A DNA stretch of 64,000 nt from CALNYX01 sp942490925 (GCA_942490925.1 CALNYX010000017.1:1364001-1428000); one strand, 5' to 3'; shown: positions 1 to 8,005, numbered from the stretch's first letter. Translations and numbers: made by a program. Notes: generated by a model from the sequence alone, not told the origin.

Positions 1-357
1 GGCGATGTGCTAGTTGGAGACCAATGTGTGATCGGTCATGCAACAGAGGCTAAGAACGCCATCTTTATGAACAAATCTCAAGCAGGGCACTTTGCCTACG
101 TCGGAGATTCTGTTCTTGGCAACGGGGTAAACCTTGGCGCAGGAACTAAATGTGCAAACCTAAGATTCGATCGGAAGCCTGTTTTGGTGGGCAAGGAGCG
201 GACTGATAGCGGACTGAAAAAATTCGGCGCAATTTTTGCAGATGGTTCGCAAACAGGGTGTAATACAGTGACCAATCCAGGCACAATCATGGAAAAAAAG
301 AGTTTTACTCTTGCTTGTGCAAGCGTTCAGGGAGTTATTCGTGCTCGAGAAATATAA
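1..357 (+). CDS. GlmU-like nucleotidyltransferase/acyltransferase, C-terminal part (5' end outside window)
   Basis: Open from the first base; only about 118 C-terminal residues are visible. They show repeated left-handed beta-helix hexapeptides typical of sugar-nucleotide acyltransferases, including an AGHFAYVGDS stretch and a GAGTKCANLR motif resembling the acetyltransferase half of GlmU-like proteins. GlmU makes UDP-GlcNAc in the cytoplasm, but the GAGTxxANLR variant also occurs in other sugar-1-phosphate nucleotidyltransferases, so the substrate is uncertain. C. trachomatis carries a glmU-like gene (CT629) next to ispA (CT628), the same pairing as here. The 3' end overlaps the downstream ispA start by 17 nt, suggesting co-transcription. 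Confidence 0.75.
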   Translation, partial: GDVLVGDQCVIGHATEAKNAIFMNKSQAGHFAYVGDSVLGNGVNLGAGTKCANLRFDRKPVLVGKERTDSGLKKFGAIFADGSQTGCNTVTNPGTIMEKKSFTLACASVQGVIRAREI

Positions 358-1159
358 AAATGCAATTGAAGTAAAAATCTCTGAAGCAATTCATAAAATG
401 GGCGTAAAAACGCCGCTTAGAGACGCTTGCGAATATGCCCTTAGAAACGGGGGAAAAAGATTTAGGCCAGCTCTTGTTTACTTGATTGCTGAGGGGCTTG
501 GAAAAGAAAATGATATTAGTGACGCAGCCCTAGCAATTGAGCTTTTTCACACAGCTTCACTCATTGCGGATGATCTTCCCTGCATGGATGATGAAGAAAC
601 GCGCCGTGGCCAAGCCGCTTTACATGTTGTGTATGGAGAGGCGGTGGCTATCTTGGCTACTTATGCTCTGATTGCAGAAGGGTATGAGCGGATTCGTCTC
701 AATGCTCAAAAGATGGAAAACGGTGGAGAAATTGCCCTTCTGGCTTTAGAAAATGCTACAAAAAACACAGGAATCTGCGGAGCTACAGGAGGGCAGTACT
801 TTGATCTTTTTGCTCCTGAACAAAACTTGGTGGAGATGATTCAAAAGAAGACAGCAACGCTTTTTGAAATCTCATTTGTCTTTGGCTGGCTTTTTGGCGG
901 GGGTGAAATTGGTAAGCTTGACATCGTTAAAAAGGCCTCAAATCATTTTGGGGTTGCTTTTCAACTCTATGATGATCTGATGGATATAGATGAAGATGCG
1001 GTCGAAAAAAACTACGCTAAAAAATATGGCATAGAAGAAACAAAAGCAAAACTACTTAAAGAGCTCGATCTTTTTGAAGAGTGCATGGAACTTCTGTATA
1101 TGAGTGACTTGCACTTATCTTCGATGATCAAAGCTAAGTGCAAGCCTCTAATGTCCTAG
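341..1159 (+). CDS. ispA: Polyprenyl (farnesyl/geranyl) diphosphate synthase
   Basis: Cytoplasmic isoprenoid chain elongation: condenses IPP with allylic diphosphates. About 272 residues from a GTG at 341, chosen because GGGAG lies 6-7 nt upstream and the longer TTG start at 311 would add 10 residues from within the preceding gene. Visible motifs are GGKRFRP near the N-terminus, the first aspartate-rich motif DDLPCMDDE and the second YDDLMD. The C-terminus is slightly short for the family. Overlaps the GlmU-like gene by 17 nt, so translational coupling is likely. Its stop codon overlaps the stop of a small opposite-strand ORF. Product chain length (C10, C15 or C20) cannot be read from the sequence. 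Confidence 0.9.
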   Translation: MLEKYKNAIEVKISEAIHKMGVKTPLRDACEYALRNGGKRFRPALVYLIAEGLGKENDISDAALAIELFHTASLIADDLPCMDDEETRRGQAALHVVYGEAVAILATYALIAEGYERIRLNAQKMENGGEIALLALENATKNTGICGATGGQYFDLFAPEQNLVEMIQKKTATLFEISFVFGWLFGGGEIGKLDIVKKASNHFGVAFQLYDDLMDIDEDAVEKNYAKKYGIEETKAKLLKELDLFEECMELLYMSDLHLSSMIKAKCKPLMS

Positions 1160-1239
1160 TGCTGTGTGCACCACGGAAGGAACATTTGTGCGGCAAACGC
1201 TGCTGTAAGTAGCGCTTTAATAATCAGTCCTGGTAGCAT
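1156..1239 (-). CDS. Small hydrophobic ORF of 27 codons with a consensus Shine-Dalgarno
   Basis: Unrecognised. An ATG at 1239 is preceded by a perfect AGGAGG (1244-1249, 4-nt spacing), one of the strongest ribosome sites in the window. The 27-residue product is hydrophobic with a short basic start (MLPGLIIKALLTAAFAA...) and ends with W, C and H residues, so it could be a small membrane peptide. It runs convergently into ispA, with the stop codons overlapping. It lies downstream of recA on the same strand. Nothing indicates function; the case rests on the ribosome site and the hydrophobicity. Confidence 0.4.
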   Translation of the reverse strand: MLPGLIIKALLTAAFAAQMFLPWCTQH

Positions 1240-1305
1240 GATGCCTCCTAAAATTTTTGGATTTAAAACCCGTTTTATATCTAAATGAGAGTTTTTTCTT
1301 CAATG

Positions 1306-2343
1306 TTAAACGGCCGCAAGCTCTTCTTTTTTCGTTTTAGCTCTTGGAGCTAGTGAATGGCTCACGAGAACTTTCTGCTCAATTTCAGCCGCAAGAGCTC
1401 TGTTTTTTCTCAGCTCTAATCGAACAGCTTCACGCCCTTGTCCTAGTCGATTGCCGTTATAGCTGAACCAAGCGCCTTTTTTGTCGATAATGTCTTTTTC
1501 AACAGCAAGATCGATCAAGGTACCTTCGTAAGAAATTCCTTCGTTGAAGAGGATGTCAAATTCTGCAATTCTGAAAGGAGGAGCGAGTTTATTCTTTGCT
1601 ACTTTGACTTTGACGCGATTACCCATGTCCGCATTATCTGGCCCCTTGATAGAACCAATGCGTCTGATGTCAAGACGAATTGATGAGTAGAATTTCAAAG
1701 CGCGTCCACCCGTTGTTGTCTCCGGGCTACCAAACATCACACCAATTTTTTCACGGATTTGGTTGATGAAAATGGCGCAAGTATTCGAGCGCGAGAGTGT
1801 GGCTGTAAGTTTTCTCAAGGCTTGTGACATCATGCGCGCTTGTAGCCCGACATGTGTATCTCCGATTTCACCATCGAGTTCTGTTTTTGGAACAAGCGCT
1901 GCAACCGAGTCGATGACAACAACATCAACAGCATTAGAGCGTGCAAGCATTTCTGCAATGTTCAGGGCGTCTTCTCCACAGTCGGGCTGAGAGATCATCA
2001 ATTCATTGACATTTACGCCAATACGAGCGGCATAAGCAGGATCTAGGGCATGCTCGGCATCGATGTAAGCGGCCAGCCCACCATTTTTTTGTGCATTGGC
2101 CACGATATGTGTTGCAAGTGTTGATTTTCCAGACGATTCAGGGCCGTAAATTTCGACGACGCGTCCACGTGGAACACCGCCAATACCAAGAGCAACGTCT
2201 AGAGAAAGAGCTCCCGTGCTAATAGTCGAAATTTCCCGTGTTGAGGAGTGTTTTCCAAGTGTCATTAAAGAGCCTTCTCCAAACTGCTTTTCAATGTGCT
2301 GCACGGCGATTTCTAATGCTTTTTTGCGCTCTGAATTGTCCAT
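1306..2343 (-). CDS. recA: Recombinase RecA
   Basis: Homologous-recombination ATPase, 345 residues from the ATG at 2343 (AAGGAT lies upstream). The reading frame is open further upstream, but that extension runs into a dispersed repeat and does not resemble RecA. Features: Walker A GPESSGKST, the DAEHALDP segment, VVVIDSVAAL (Walker B), the DNA-binding region around residues 150-215, and INQIREKIGVMFG followed by the TTGGRALKFY signature. The acidic C-terminal tail common in other RecAs is replaced by a basic tail ending KTKKEELAAV. In C. trachomatis recA also sits beside ygfA and the CT648-646 genes, as here. No LexA-type box was recognised. Confidence 0.97.
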   Translation of the reverse strand: MDNSERKKALEIAVQHIEKQFGEGSLMTLGKHSSTREISTISTGALSLDVALGIGGVPRGRVVEIYGPESSGKSTLATHIVANAQKNGGLAAYIDAEHALDPAYAARIGVNVNELMISQPDCGEDALNIAEMLARSNAVDVVVIDSVAALVPKTELDGEIGDTHVGLQARMMSQALRKLTATLSRSNTCAIFINQIREKIGVMFGSPETTTGGRALKFYSSIRLDIRRIGSIKGPDNADMGNRVKVKVAKNKLAPPFRIAEFDILFNEGISYEGTLIDLAVEKDIIDKKGAWFSYNGNRLGQGREAVRLELRKNRALAAEIEQKVLVSHSLAPRAKTKKEELAAV

Positions 2344-2376
2344 AGGGTGAGATCCTTGTGTGTATGTTTTGAGGCC

Positions 2377-2405
2377 ATTGTCGAGAATGAAGTTGGAGAA
2401 GTCAA
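2377..2405 (-). promoter_or_regulatory. Candidate sigma-70-type promoter of recA
   Basis: On the minus strand TTGACT (2400-2405) is followed after exactly 17 nt by GACAAT (2377-2382), giving a predicted start near 2370 and a leader of about 27 nt. It lies between the recA start and the dispersed repeat at 2431-2608. Found by eye. Confidence 0.5.
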
Positions 2406-2430
2406 GCTTAGAATTCTCGAGGGGATACTT

Positions 2431-2608
2431 TGTTGAATAACCCCAGTTTCTGACCGTTTTGGCTGCTTTTTGTCTGACTTGCACGCGCGCTCGCTTGCCC
2501 TATCACCTATAGTAGCTGCTACTGTGAGCGTCCAATTGAGAACAAAAATCCCCAAAATGCTTCGACTTCATTTTCGCATTGAACGGAAAGAATTTTTGAG
2601 ATTTTTTC
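2431..2608 (+). repeat. Dispersed repeat A, copy 1
   Basis: Positions 2431-2574 align without gaps to 47600-47743 with 12 mismatches in 144 nt by hand. After a 10-nt length difference the shared tail TTGAGATTTTTTC resumes. The core holds an odd palindrome, AGTAGC-T-GCTACT. On the minus strand both copies read through a similar hydrophobic-then-basic peptide, with several differences at synonymous positions. It occupies most of the gap between recA and ygfA; no other gene is seen in that gap. Confidence 0.85.
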
Positions 2609-2633
2609 AACACTCGCTCGAAGGAGCAATCTT

Positions 2634-3155
2634 TTACACAAGGGTGAGTGCAGTTAGCGGATGGTCGTGAGCTTCAGTGGGAAGGTTTTTTACAAACTGC
2701 TCTTTAAAACCAACTCCGAGACTCTGAATATTGAAATAGGTTTGGAGCAGGCGGTCGTAGTATCCTTTACCGTAGCCAATGCGATGATTGTGTGAATCGA
2801 AAGCTAGGCCGGGGACGAGAATAATAGAGGGTGATTGCTTAGAGCATCTGGTTGGGTCGGGCTCTAAAATGTTCAATGTATTGGCAATCAAATCACCCTT
2901 GGGATCACAAACACGATAAATTTCAAGGTGATCGTGGTGTATGCGCGGAAGAAGTAAGCGCCCTTCATTCGCAAGGATTTGATTGAGGGGGGATAGATCG
3001 ATTTCACCAGGAAGTGAAGCAAAGGAGAGAACGTATTGATGTTCCTCTAGCAATGGAAGGAGTTTAAGGAGAAGGGTGGTGCGCGCCACCTCTCGTCTCT
3101 GCTCTGAGAGGGCGGCTCTTTGTTTGCGTAGGGTGGTGCGCAGCTCATGTTTCAC
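2634..3155 (-). CDS. ygfA: 5-formyltetrahydrofolate cyclo-ligase
   Basis: ATP-dependent conversion of 5-formyl-THF to 5,10-methenyl-THF, cytoplasmic folate metabolism. 173 residues, normal for the family. The N-terminal basic segment (LRKQRAAL) and the C-terminal signature RIGYGKGYYDRLL are clear, as is LLPRIHHD in the middle. The start overlaps the stop of the upstream lipoprotein gene by 4 nt, so it belongs to the same minus-strand transcript. Chlamydia has the same neighbours (CT649 beside CT648 and recA). Confidence 0.92.
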   Translation of the reverse strand: MKHELRTTLRKQRAALSEQRREVARTTLLLKLLPLLEEHQYVLSFASLPGEIDLSPLNQILANEGRLLLPRIHHDHLEIYRVCDPKGDLIANTLNILEPDPTRCSKQSPSIILVPGLAFDSHNHRIGYGKGYYDRLLQTYFNIQSLGVGFKEQFVKNLPTEAHDHPLTALTLV

Positions 3156-4417
3156 TCTAAAGGTTTGCCATCCTGATAGTAGATTTTCTTGGAGAAGTTT
3201 CCATCCGCATTGAACAGGCTTGCGACCCCCTTCCCCTTTTCTATTTTTGAGACGGGAATTTTTTCTCCCATGCGGTAGTACTCGCCTTTCAAGAGCTTGT
3301 CATTGTCGTACTCTTCAACGAGCATGAGTGCTCCAGAGCGGAACCAGGCTGTTAGCAGTCCTGTTTTCTTGTTATCACACATTTCACGTTGGCTCTCAAG
3401 TCCCCCTTCGGGATACCAGGTTTTTACAGGGCCTTGCAACACACCACTATGCCACGTTAGCAAGAGCTTTTGTTGCGAGCCTCCTGGAAAATAGTCGATC
3501 TCTTCACCTTGCTTTTCGCCATGCTTGATGTGATAGGTGCGTAAAACGGTTTTGTTTTCATCAAAAAAAGTGACGCGCCCCTCCTGCACTCCTCGCTTAA
3601 ATTCTTGCAACTCCTGCAAGTGGGCTCTTCCAAAAATCGCGCGCTCACCATTTCCACCGCGTATTTGAGAAAGAATTTCCCCTTGAGGGTCATAGTATGT
3701 CGCATCTAAAAGTTTACCGCCTTTATACCGCTCTTGGTAGGCGATTGCACCTCCCGCCCAGTAGCGAAAAGCATCGCCGCACTTCTGCCCGCGTTGGTAG
3801 TCGGCTGTTTGAAACAAAGAGCCCTCTTCTAAGAAAACTTTTTGTGTTCCATGCACGAGATTTTTGCTGTACGGAATCGATTTCCAAATGGAGCCGTTGT
3901 TGTGATAGTAACGCGCCTCGCCTTCGAGCTCTCCTTTTGCGTAGGAAATCTCAGCAATTAAACGTCCCTCTTCATCCCATGCTTTACTCACACCATCAAA
4001 TAGCCAACTCTCTTCTGCTTGGGTGTTCAGATCTGCCACACCACCAATCACACGCGTTTCTACTTTGATCTGCCCATTTGCAAACCATTCTCTATAGGTG
4101 CCCAAAGCGCGATTATTCAGAGATTCTAGGTATTGCTTGATCTGGCCATTTGGGTGGTAGCTTGTGATTTGTGCGCGCACATCGCCGTTTTTTTCCTTCC
4201 CATAAACGCGCATGACTTTTTGATAGGGTTGCGCGGCTAAGAAGTTTGTTTTGTCGAATTCACAGAGCCTGTTTTTTGAGCTGATGGTTTCGGAGAGTCC
4301 ATTACGATCAACAATATTAATGCTTGTAATCTTTGCCGGGTCAATAGCTTCTTGGGTAAAACGGCAGCCTGTAAAGCAGGCCATACAAATAAGAAGGAGA
4401 AGAAAAGTTTTTCTCAT
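3152..4417 (-). CDS. YwqK/MORN-like repeat lipoprotein (CT648-like)
   Basis: 421 residues with a lipoprotein signal: basic start, hydrophobic core, then CFTGC, with the lipid-modified Cys at about residue 18. The mature protein is built from repeated beta segments of the type 'G-x-x-x-x-Y-x-x-G-x-x' (for example YHPNGQIKQYLE, WFANGQIKVE, YYHNNGSIWKS, WYPEGGLESQ), characteristic of the YwqK/MORN-like family. Members have been called antitoxins in databases, but no toxin is seen here. Likely anchored in a membrane facing the periplasm. Overlaps both neighbours by 4 nt. The homologous C. trachomatis gene is CT648. Role unknown; possible association with the CT647/CT646-like membrane pair. Confidence 0.75.
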   Translation of the reverse strand: MRKTFLLLLICMACFTGCRFTQEAIDPAKITSINIVDRNGLSETISSKNRLCEFDKTNFLAAQPYQKVMRVYGKEKNGDVRAQITSYHPNGQIKQYLESLNNRALGTYREWFANGQIKVETRVIGGVADLNTQAEESWLFDGVSKAWDEEGRLIAEISYAKGELEGEARYYHNNGSIWKSIPYSKNLVHGTQKVFLEEGSLFQTADYQRGQKCGDAFRYWAGGAIAYQERYKGGKLLDATYYDPQGEILSQIRGGNGERAIFGRAHLQELQEFKRGVQEGRVTFFDENKTVLRTYHIKHGEKQGEEIDYFPGGSQQKLLLTWHSGVLQGPVKTWYPEGGLESQREMCDNKKTGLLTAWFRSGALMLVEEYDNDKLLKGEYYRMGEKIPVSKIEKGKGVASLFNADGNFSKKIYYQDGKPLE

Positions 4418-5028
4418 GATGTTGTAAACTCTCGTTTAATAAGGGATAGGGTTAGCTCAAAAACTTCTGTTTTAGAGTGCGTTGAGTTTTTTTGTAGCTT
4501 TAGGTCTGTGACGATTAACTGAGGTTGGTCTGGGTGCTCTCCATCGATCAGGTCAAGGAGGTTTGTTAGATCGTCCATATCAAGCTCAACTGGATGGGTA
4601 AGCACTTCAAGGGTCTCGCGCATCCCTTCAGCAACCTCAACGCCACGTTCAGCAAAAAGCAAGCGGTTTGTCTCTCCTGCTAGAAAAGCATATCTGTTTT
4701 CTGCAACATCATCACCTGTAAATGCAGGGCGATTAAAGAGCTCTTCAAGGGCTTTTTTCTCTTTGCTTAGAAGAGAAAGAGACTCTAGGTGTTGGTCAAT
4801 GTAAAGCGGGTTTGCGTTTGTAAAGCGTTTGCGAACAAGGTTGTTTGGGGCTTGCCGAAGCCCCTTGACTTGCGTTAGGTGCTGAACGGTTTCAAGGTGC
4901 TTCGAAACTTCCGTCCACGCTTTTTTCTCTTTTGTATAGAAGTACCCAATGCCGATGATTGGTAGAAGGCCGATCAGCAACAGGTATAAAATAACACGAG
5001 AAAAAGGAATGTCACGCAAGCTAAACAT
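4414..5028 (-). CDS. Bitopic inner-membrane protein (CT647-like), possible GspM/PilO analogue
   Basis: 204 residues. One N-terminal membrane helix (about residues 10-30, VILYLLLIGLLPIIGIGYFY) is followed by a charged, mostly helical periplasmic region with coiled-coil character. The start overlaps the upstream PilM/GspL-like gene by 8 nt and the stop overlaps the lipoprotein gene by 4 nt. Architecture and position directly after an actin-fold/bitopic partner resemble GspM or PilO, but no sequence motif proves it. Known in Chlamydia only as hypothetical CT647. Confidence 0.6.
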   Translation of the reverse strand: MFSLRDIPFSRVILYLLLIGLLPIIGIGYFYTKEKKAWTEVSKHLETVQHLTQVKGLRQAPNNLVRKRFTNANPLYIDQHLESLSLLSKEKKALEELFNRPAFTGDDVAENRYAFLAGETNRLLFAERGVEVAEGMRETLEVLTHPVELDMDDLTNLLDLIDGEHPDQPQLIVTDLKLQKNSTHSKTEVFELTLSLIKREFTTS

Positions 5029-6409
5029 ATTTTGTTTTGTCCTTTAGATAGAAGGTGGCGCGGTAACTTCCATCTTTATTCATAGTCCACTGCACTTCGC
5101 CTTTAGCGTCAACAAAGGGATTAGGGGCAATAAGCGCTTCGTGAAAGGCGCGAGCAGCGCTTGGGGTTTGGGCTGTAAAGTCAAGAGAAACACGGACTCG
5201 ATACCGCTCTTTTTTCTGCGTGAGATCGGGACGCTTGATCATATTGTAATTGAGAGTAGAGATCTCGATCATCCCGTTGGCATTTGGGTGCGTTGCTAGC
5301 CAACTGAGAACGTCTGATGCTTTGGGAACAGCTGGTAGTAGAGCAAAGGTTTCGGGGCGGGCCTTAACTTCTTGTTCGATCTCGTTAAGCTGGGCGTGGT
5401 ACTCGCCAGGGCTGCGAGGAGACCGGCTGCTTCTTTTTTCTTGGATCAAAAGAGTTTGAAAGTGCGCGTCAACACCCATTTTCTGGTGAGTTAGGGCAAG
5501 TCGACTCCAGGACATAAGGGAGAAAAAGAGAATGGTTGTAGAGGCAAAAAAGAGAATAAGAGGTTTCTTTACCCGTTTCCAAGGGTATGAAGAAGGGAGT
5601 ATATTTTGACGGAAATTGATCCCTTTTTTCTCAGCCCCAATCATCGCGGCTCCAATAGCAGGCGCAAACTCCATGAGTTGTTTTTGAGAAAAGTCAAAAC
5701 ACCCTTGAGATGGAAGGAGCGTTTTTTTACCGACGGTGTCACTAACAAGATCTATTGCTGAGCGATTGCCAAGTAATAGGACTGATTCAAATTTCCCAGA
5801 CCCGAAAGCAAGAACAACTTTACGTACCTCCGCTTCAAAATCGGCCTGTATATCAAAGGTGTGGGCGCGCAGCAGCCTCCCTTTTTCCACAAGACAGCAA
5901 AAAACATTTTGCTTACCGGAGTAGATGAGAAGCTGTCGAAAACGACCCTCAGGAAAGAGGCCTGAAAAGGCGGCCAAAGCAAAATGTGTAGAGGTGACAA
6001 CGTCAGGGGTGATGGGCAACGATTGGATGTGCGACGAAATCAAGTTTTTTTGAGCAGCGGCCACGCTAAGACGGGTCTGTCCGGCATCGCGCTTGACAAT
6101 CTGACCTTGAACAACAGCATTTTCAATGGCGAAAGGGAAGAGCGACTCAGCCTGAAAGGAGAGAGCTGAAAAAATATCTTTATCCCTTTTTAGGGGAATA
6201 TCGAGCGAGCGGATCAAAATATCTCTAGAGCTAATAGTCGATGAAAAAATTGCGTCATCAGAAAATGCTTCAAGTTGATCGAGGTTTTCACCCTCTTGAA
6301 GCGCCAAGATCTGCCAATTGCCACGCTTTTTGCAAAGCGTCGCAATTTTTAGGGTAGACATTTCGTAATCAATGCCGATATAATGCTGGTTTTTTGGGAA
6401 GAAAGACAT
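5021..6409 (-). CDS. PilM/GspL-like bitopic protein (CT646-like)
   Basis: 462 residues. The N-terminus IGIDYEMSTLKIA resembles the phosphate-1 segment of actin-fold ASKHA proteins such as PilM and the cytoplasmic half of GspL. A single membrane helix lies near residues 283-303 (PLILFFASTTILFFSLMSW). The C-terminal 150 residues are predicted periplasmic and end in an alternating strand/helix segment like the ferredoxin-like fold of GspL/PilN. First gene of the minus-strand run. Inference: a cytoplasm-to-periplasm platform component, possibly for the type II system encoded at 51.8-60.8 kb. The homologue in C. trachomatis is CT646, annotated only as hypothetical. Confidence 0.65.
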   Translation of the reverse strand: MSFFPKNQHYIGIDYEMSTLKIATLCKKRGNWQILALQEGENLDQLEAFSDDAIFSSTISSRDILIRSLDIPLKRDKDIFSALSFQAESLFPFAIENAVVQGQIVKRDAGQTRLSVAAAQKNLISSHIQSLPITPDVVTSTHFALAAFSGLFPEGRFRQLLIYSGKQNVFCCLVEKGRLLRAHTFDIQADFEAEVRKVVLAFGSGKFESVLLLGNRSAIDLVSDTVGKKTLLPSQGCFDFSQKQLMEFAPAIGAAMIGAEKKGINFRQNILPSSYPWKRVKKPLILFFASTTILFFSLMSWSRLALTHQKMGVDAHFQTLLIQEKRSSRSPRSPGEYHAQLNEIEQEVKARPETFALLPAVPKASDVLSWLATHPNANGMIEISTLNYNMIKRPDLTQKKERYRVRVSLDFTAQTPSAARAFHEALIAPNPFVDAKGEVQWTMNKDGSYRATFYLKDKTKYV

Positions 6410-6421
6410 AATTTCACCGAG

Positions 6422-6450
6422 ATTATAAATAGATAATGGGGATTTATCAA
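6422..6450 (-). promoter_or_regulatory. Near-consensus promoter for the CT646-647-648-ygfA run
   Basis: Minus strand TTGATA (6445-6450), 17-nt spacer, perfect TATAAT (6422-6427). The predicted transcription start lies only about 5 nt before the ATG at 6409, so the message may be leaderless or nearly so. It lies in the 53-nt divergent gap with yggT. Confidence 0.6.
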
Positions 6451-6462
6451 GGGAAATAAATC

Positions 6463-6708
6463 GTGCTTTACATATTAGAAATTTTATTTACCACCTACAC
6501 GTTCATGCTCCTGCTTAGGGTGTTTGGTTCGTGGTTTCCTCGTTTCGCTCAAAGCGCCTTTATGCGCTTTATTGCAAGCTATACAGATCCTTATTTAAAC
6601 GTCTTTCGTCGAGTTATTCCTCCTATAGGAATGATGGATCTAAGTCCGATGATTGCCTTCATATCTCTACAGTTGATTCAATGGATTCTTTTTTCAATTC
6701 TGGGTTAA
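6463..6708 (+). CDS. YggT family small membrane protein
   Basis: 81 residues with two hydrophobic helices (about 3-22 and 62-80) separated by a loop containing the family-typical segment TDPYLNVFRRVIPP. YggT-like proteins occur across bacteria and have been tied to osmotic or division-related functions, without a defined activity. GTG start at 6463 with AAGGGA upstream. Its 3' end overlaps the dihydrouridine synthase start by 28 nt. Confidence 0.8.
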   Translation: MLYILEILFTTYTFMLLLRVFGSWFPRFAQSAFMRFIASYTDPYLNVFRRVIPPIGMMDLSPMIAFISLQLIQWILFSILG

Positions 6709-7655
6709 GCCTCGGCAAGCTCGAGCTAAAAAATCGTGTTATTTACTCTCCTTTAGCAGGATGTTCTGACTACCCCTTTCGGAAAATTGCAGCGCGTTAT
6801 CGACCGGGCTTGATGTTTTGTGAAATGGTCAAGATGGAGCCTCTTCTGCTTGGAAATCAAAACACGCTGCAGATGCTCGATTATTCTGATGATATGCGTC
6901 CTATAGGAGGACAAATTTGCGGTTCACGCAGAGAGTTAGCTGGAAAATCAGCCAAAATCATTGAAGATCTCGGGTTTGATGTTGTCGACCTGAATTGTGG
7001 CTGCCCTGTCGATAAAGTCACCAAAGATGGAAGCGGCTCGGGAATGTTGAAAGATCCCCAGAGAATAGGAGAGTTGATTGCTGAGATGGTAGCAGCTGTA
7101 TCGATTCCTGTGACAGTGAAGATTCGTGCAGGTTGGGATGATAAGAGCATTGTTGCTCAAGAGGTTGTTAGGGTTGCTGAAGAGGCGGGTGCCTCTGCTA
7201 TTTTTGTGCATGGCAGAACACGCAAACAGGCCTATAACGGCCCTGCAAATTGGGATCATATCCGTGATTGCAAAGAGGCTGCGCGCACAATCAAAGTCGT
7301 CGGTAATGGAGATGTCTTTTCTCCTGAGGCCGCTATTCGTATGTTTGAGCAGACAAGCTGCGATGCAGTTCTCGCCTCTCGAGGAACAATGGGACACCCT
7401 TGGCTTGCAGAGGATATTTGCCGTGCCATTCAGGGGCTTGATCCAATCGAACGAAACTTTGCAGACTTTAAACAGGCCTTTTTAGACCATTTTGAGCTCT
7501 CAGCTGGTTACAAGTCTGAAAGAGGGGCTTTAATCGATATGCGAAAAGTCTGTTGCTGGTACTTGAAAAACACTCCTGGAGCGCGAGAGATGCGCTCAAA
7601 GGCAAGTAAGATGAAAACCCTCGAAGAGATCCGAGAAATGATTTATGCAATATGA
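6681..7655 (+). CDS. dus: tRNA-dihydrouridine synthase (Dus family)
   Basis: FMN- and NADPH-dependent reduction of uridines in tRNA. 324 residues from the ATG at 6681; the longer open frame from 6531 lies inside yggT and is not Dus-like. Motifs: YSPLAGCSDYPFR near the N-terminus, LNCGCPVDKVTKDGSGSGML with the catalytic-region cysteines, VHGRTRKQAYNGPANW, and the phosphate-binding VVGNGDVFSP and ASRGTMGHPWL. Most like the DusB subgroup. Overlaps both yggT and acyP, indicating a single transcript. Confidence 0.92.
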   Translation: MDSFFNSGLSLGKLELKNRVIYSPLAGCSDYPFRKIAARYRPGLMFCEMVKMEPLLLGNQNTLQMLDYSDDMRPIGGQICGSRRELAGKSAKIIEDLGFDVVDLNCGCPVDKVTKDGSGSGMLKDPQRIGELIAEMVAAVSIPVTVKIRAGWDDKSIVAQEVVRVAEEAGASAIFVHGRTRKQAYNGPANWDHIRDCKEAARTIKVVGNGDVFSPEAAIRMFEQTSCDAVLASRGTMGHPWLAEDICRAIQGLDPIERNFADFKQAFLDHFELSAGYKSERGALIDMRKVCCWYLKNTPGAREMRSKASKMKTLEEIREMIYAI

Positions 7656-7920
7656 GCTCCATGCGATTTTTTATGGGGTTGTGCAAGGGGTCTGTTTTCG
7701 CAGCACAGTCGTCGATCATGCCAGGCAACTTGATGTCCCCGGGTCGGTGCGTAATCTAAGCGATGGATCTGTCGAGGTCTACGCACAGGGGGCTAAAAAG
7801 ACCTTAAACTCTTTTTTAGAAAACATTCAAAAAGCTCCTGGGTTCGCTCGAATTGAAAAACAGACTCATGAGTTTTGTGAAATCAAAAAAACATTCAACG
7901 GGTTTCGGGTCATTTACTAA
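7645..7920 (+). CDS. acyP: Acylphosphatase
   Basis: 91-residue cytosolic hydrolase of acyl phosphates. The catalytic Arg is in GVVQGVCFRSTVVDHAR and the catalytic Asn in GSVRNLSDGSVEV, both at the expected spacing. The canonical length is 90-100. The start overlaps the dus stop by 11 nt. No strong ribosome site, in keeping with coupled translation. Confidence 0.92.
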   Translation: MQYELHAIFYGVVQGVCFRSTVVDHARQLDVPGSVRNLSDGSVEVYAQGAKKTLNSFLENIQKAPGFARIEKQTHEFCEIKKTFNGFRVIY

Positions 7921-7977
7921 AAAAAGCATGTGTGCTAAAGTAGAAACATGGAATTCAACCCCCGTTTCTCTTTTTGG

Positions 7978-8005
7978 TTTACATGGCGTTTCTAAACGCT
8001 ATCTA
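7978..8005 (+). promoter_or_regulatory. Candidate promoter for the tyrP-tyrP-trpS run
   Basis: TTTACA (7978-7983), 16-nt spacer, TATCTA (8000-8005). The spacer contains the small inverted repeat GCGTTT-CT-AAACGC. The leader to the ATG at 8032 would be about 20 nt, with AGAGAG just before the start. Read by eye; no other gene is seen in 7921-8031. Confidence 0.35.

Noticed and set aside
2344..2484. N-terminal extension of the recA frame
   Set aside because: The extra residues run into the dispersed repeat and do not resemble RecA; the ATG at 2343 has a ribosome site and a promoter behind it.
2313..2555. 80-codon minus-strand frame from a TTG over repeat A and the recA start
   Set aside because: Ends inside recA in another frame and has no ribosome site; only its repeat-derived part is similar in copy 2, so it is discussed as a repeat, not annotated as a gene.
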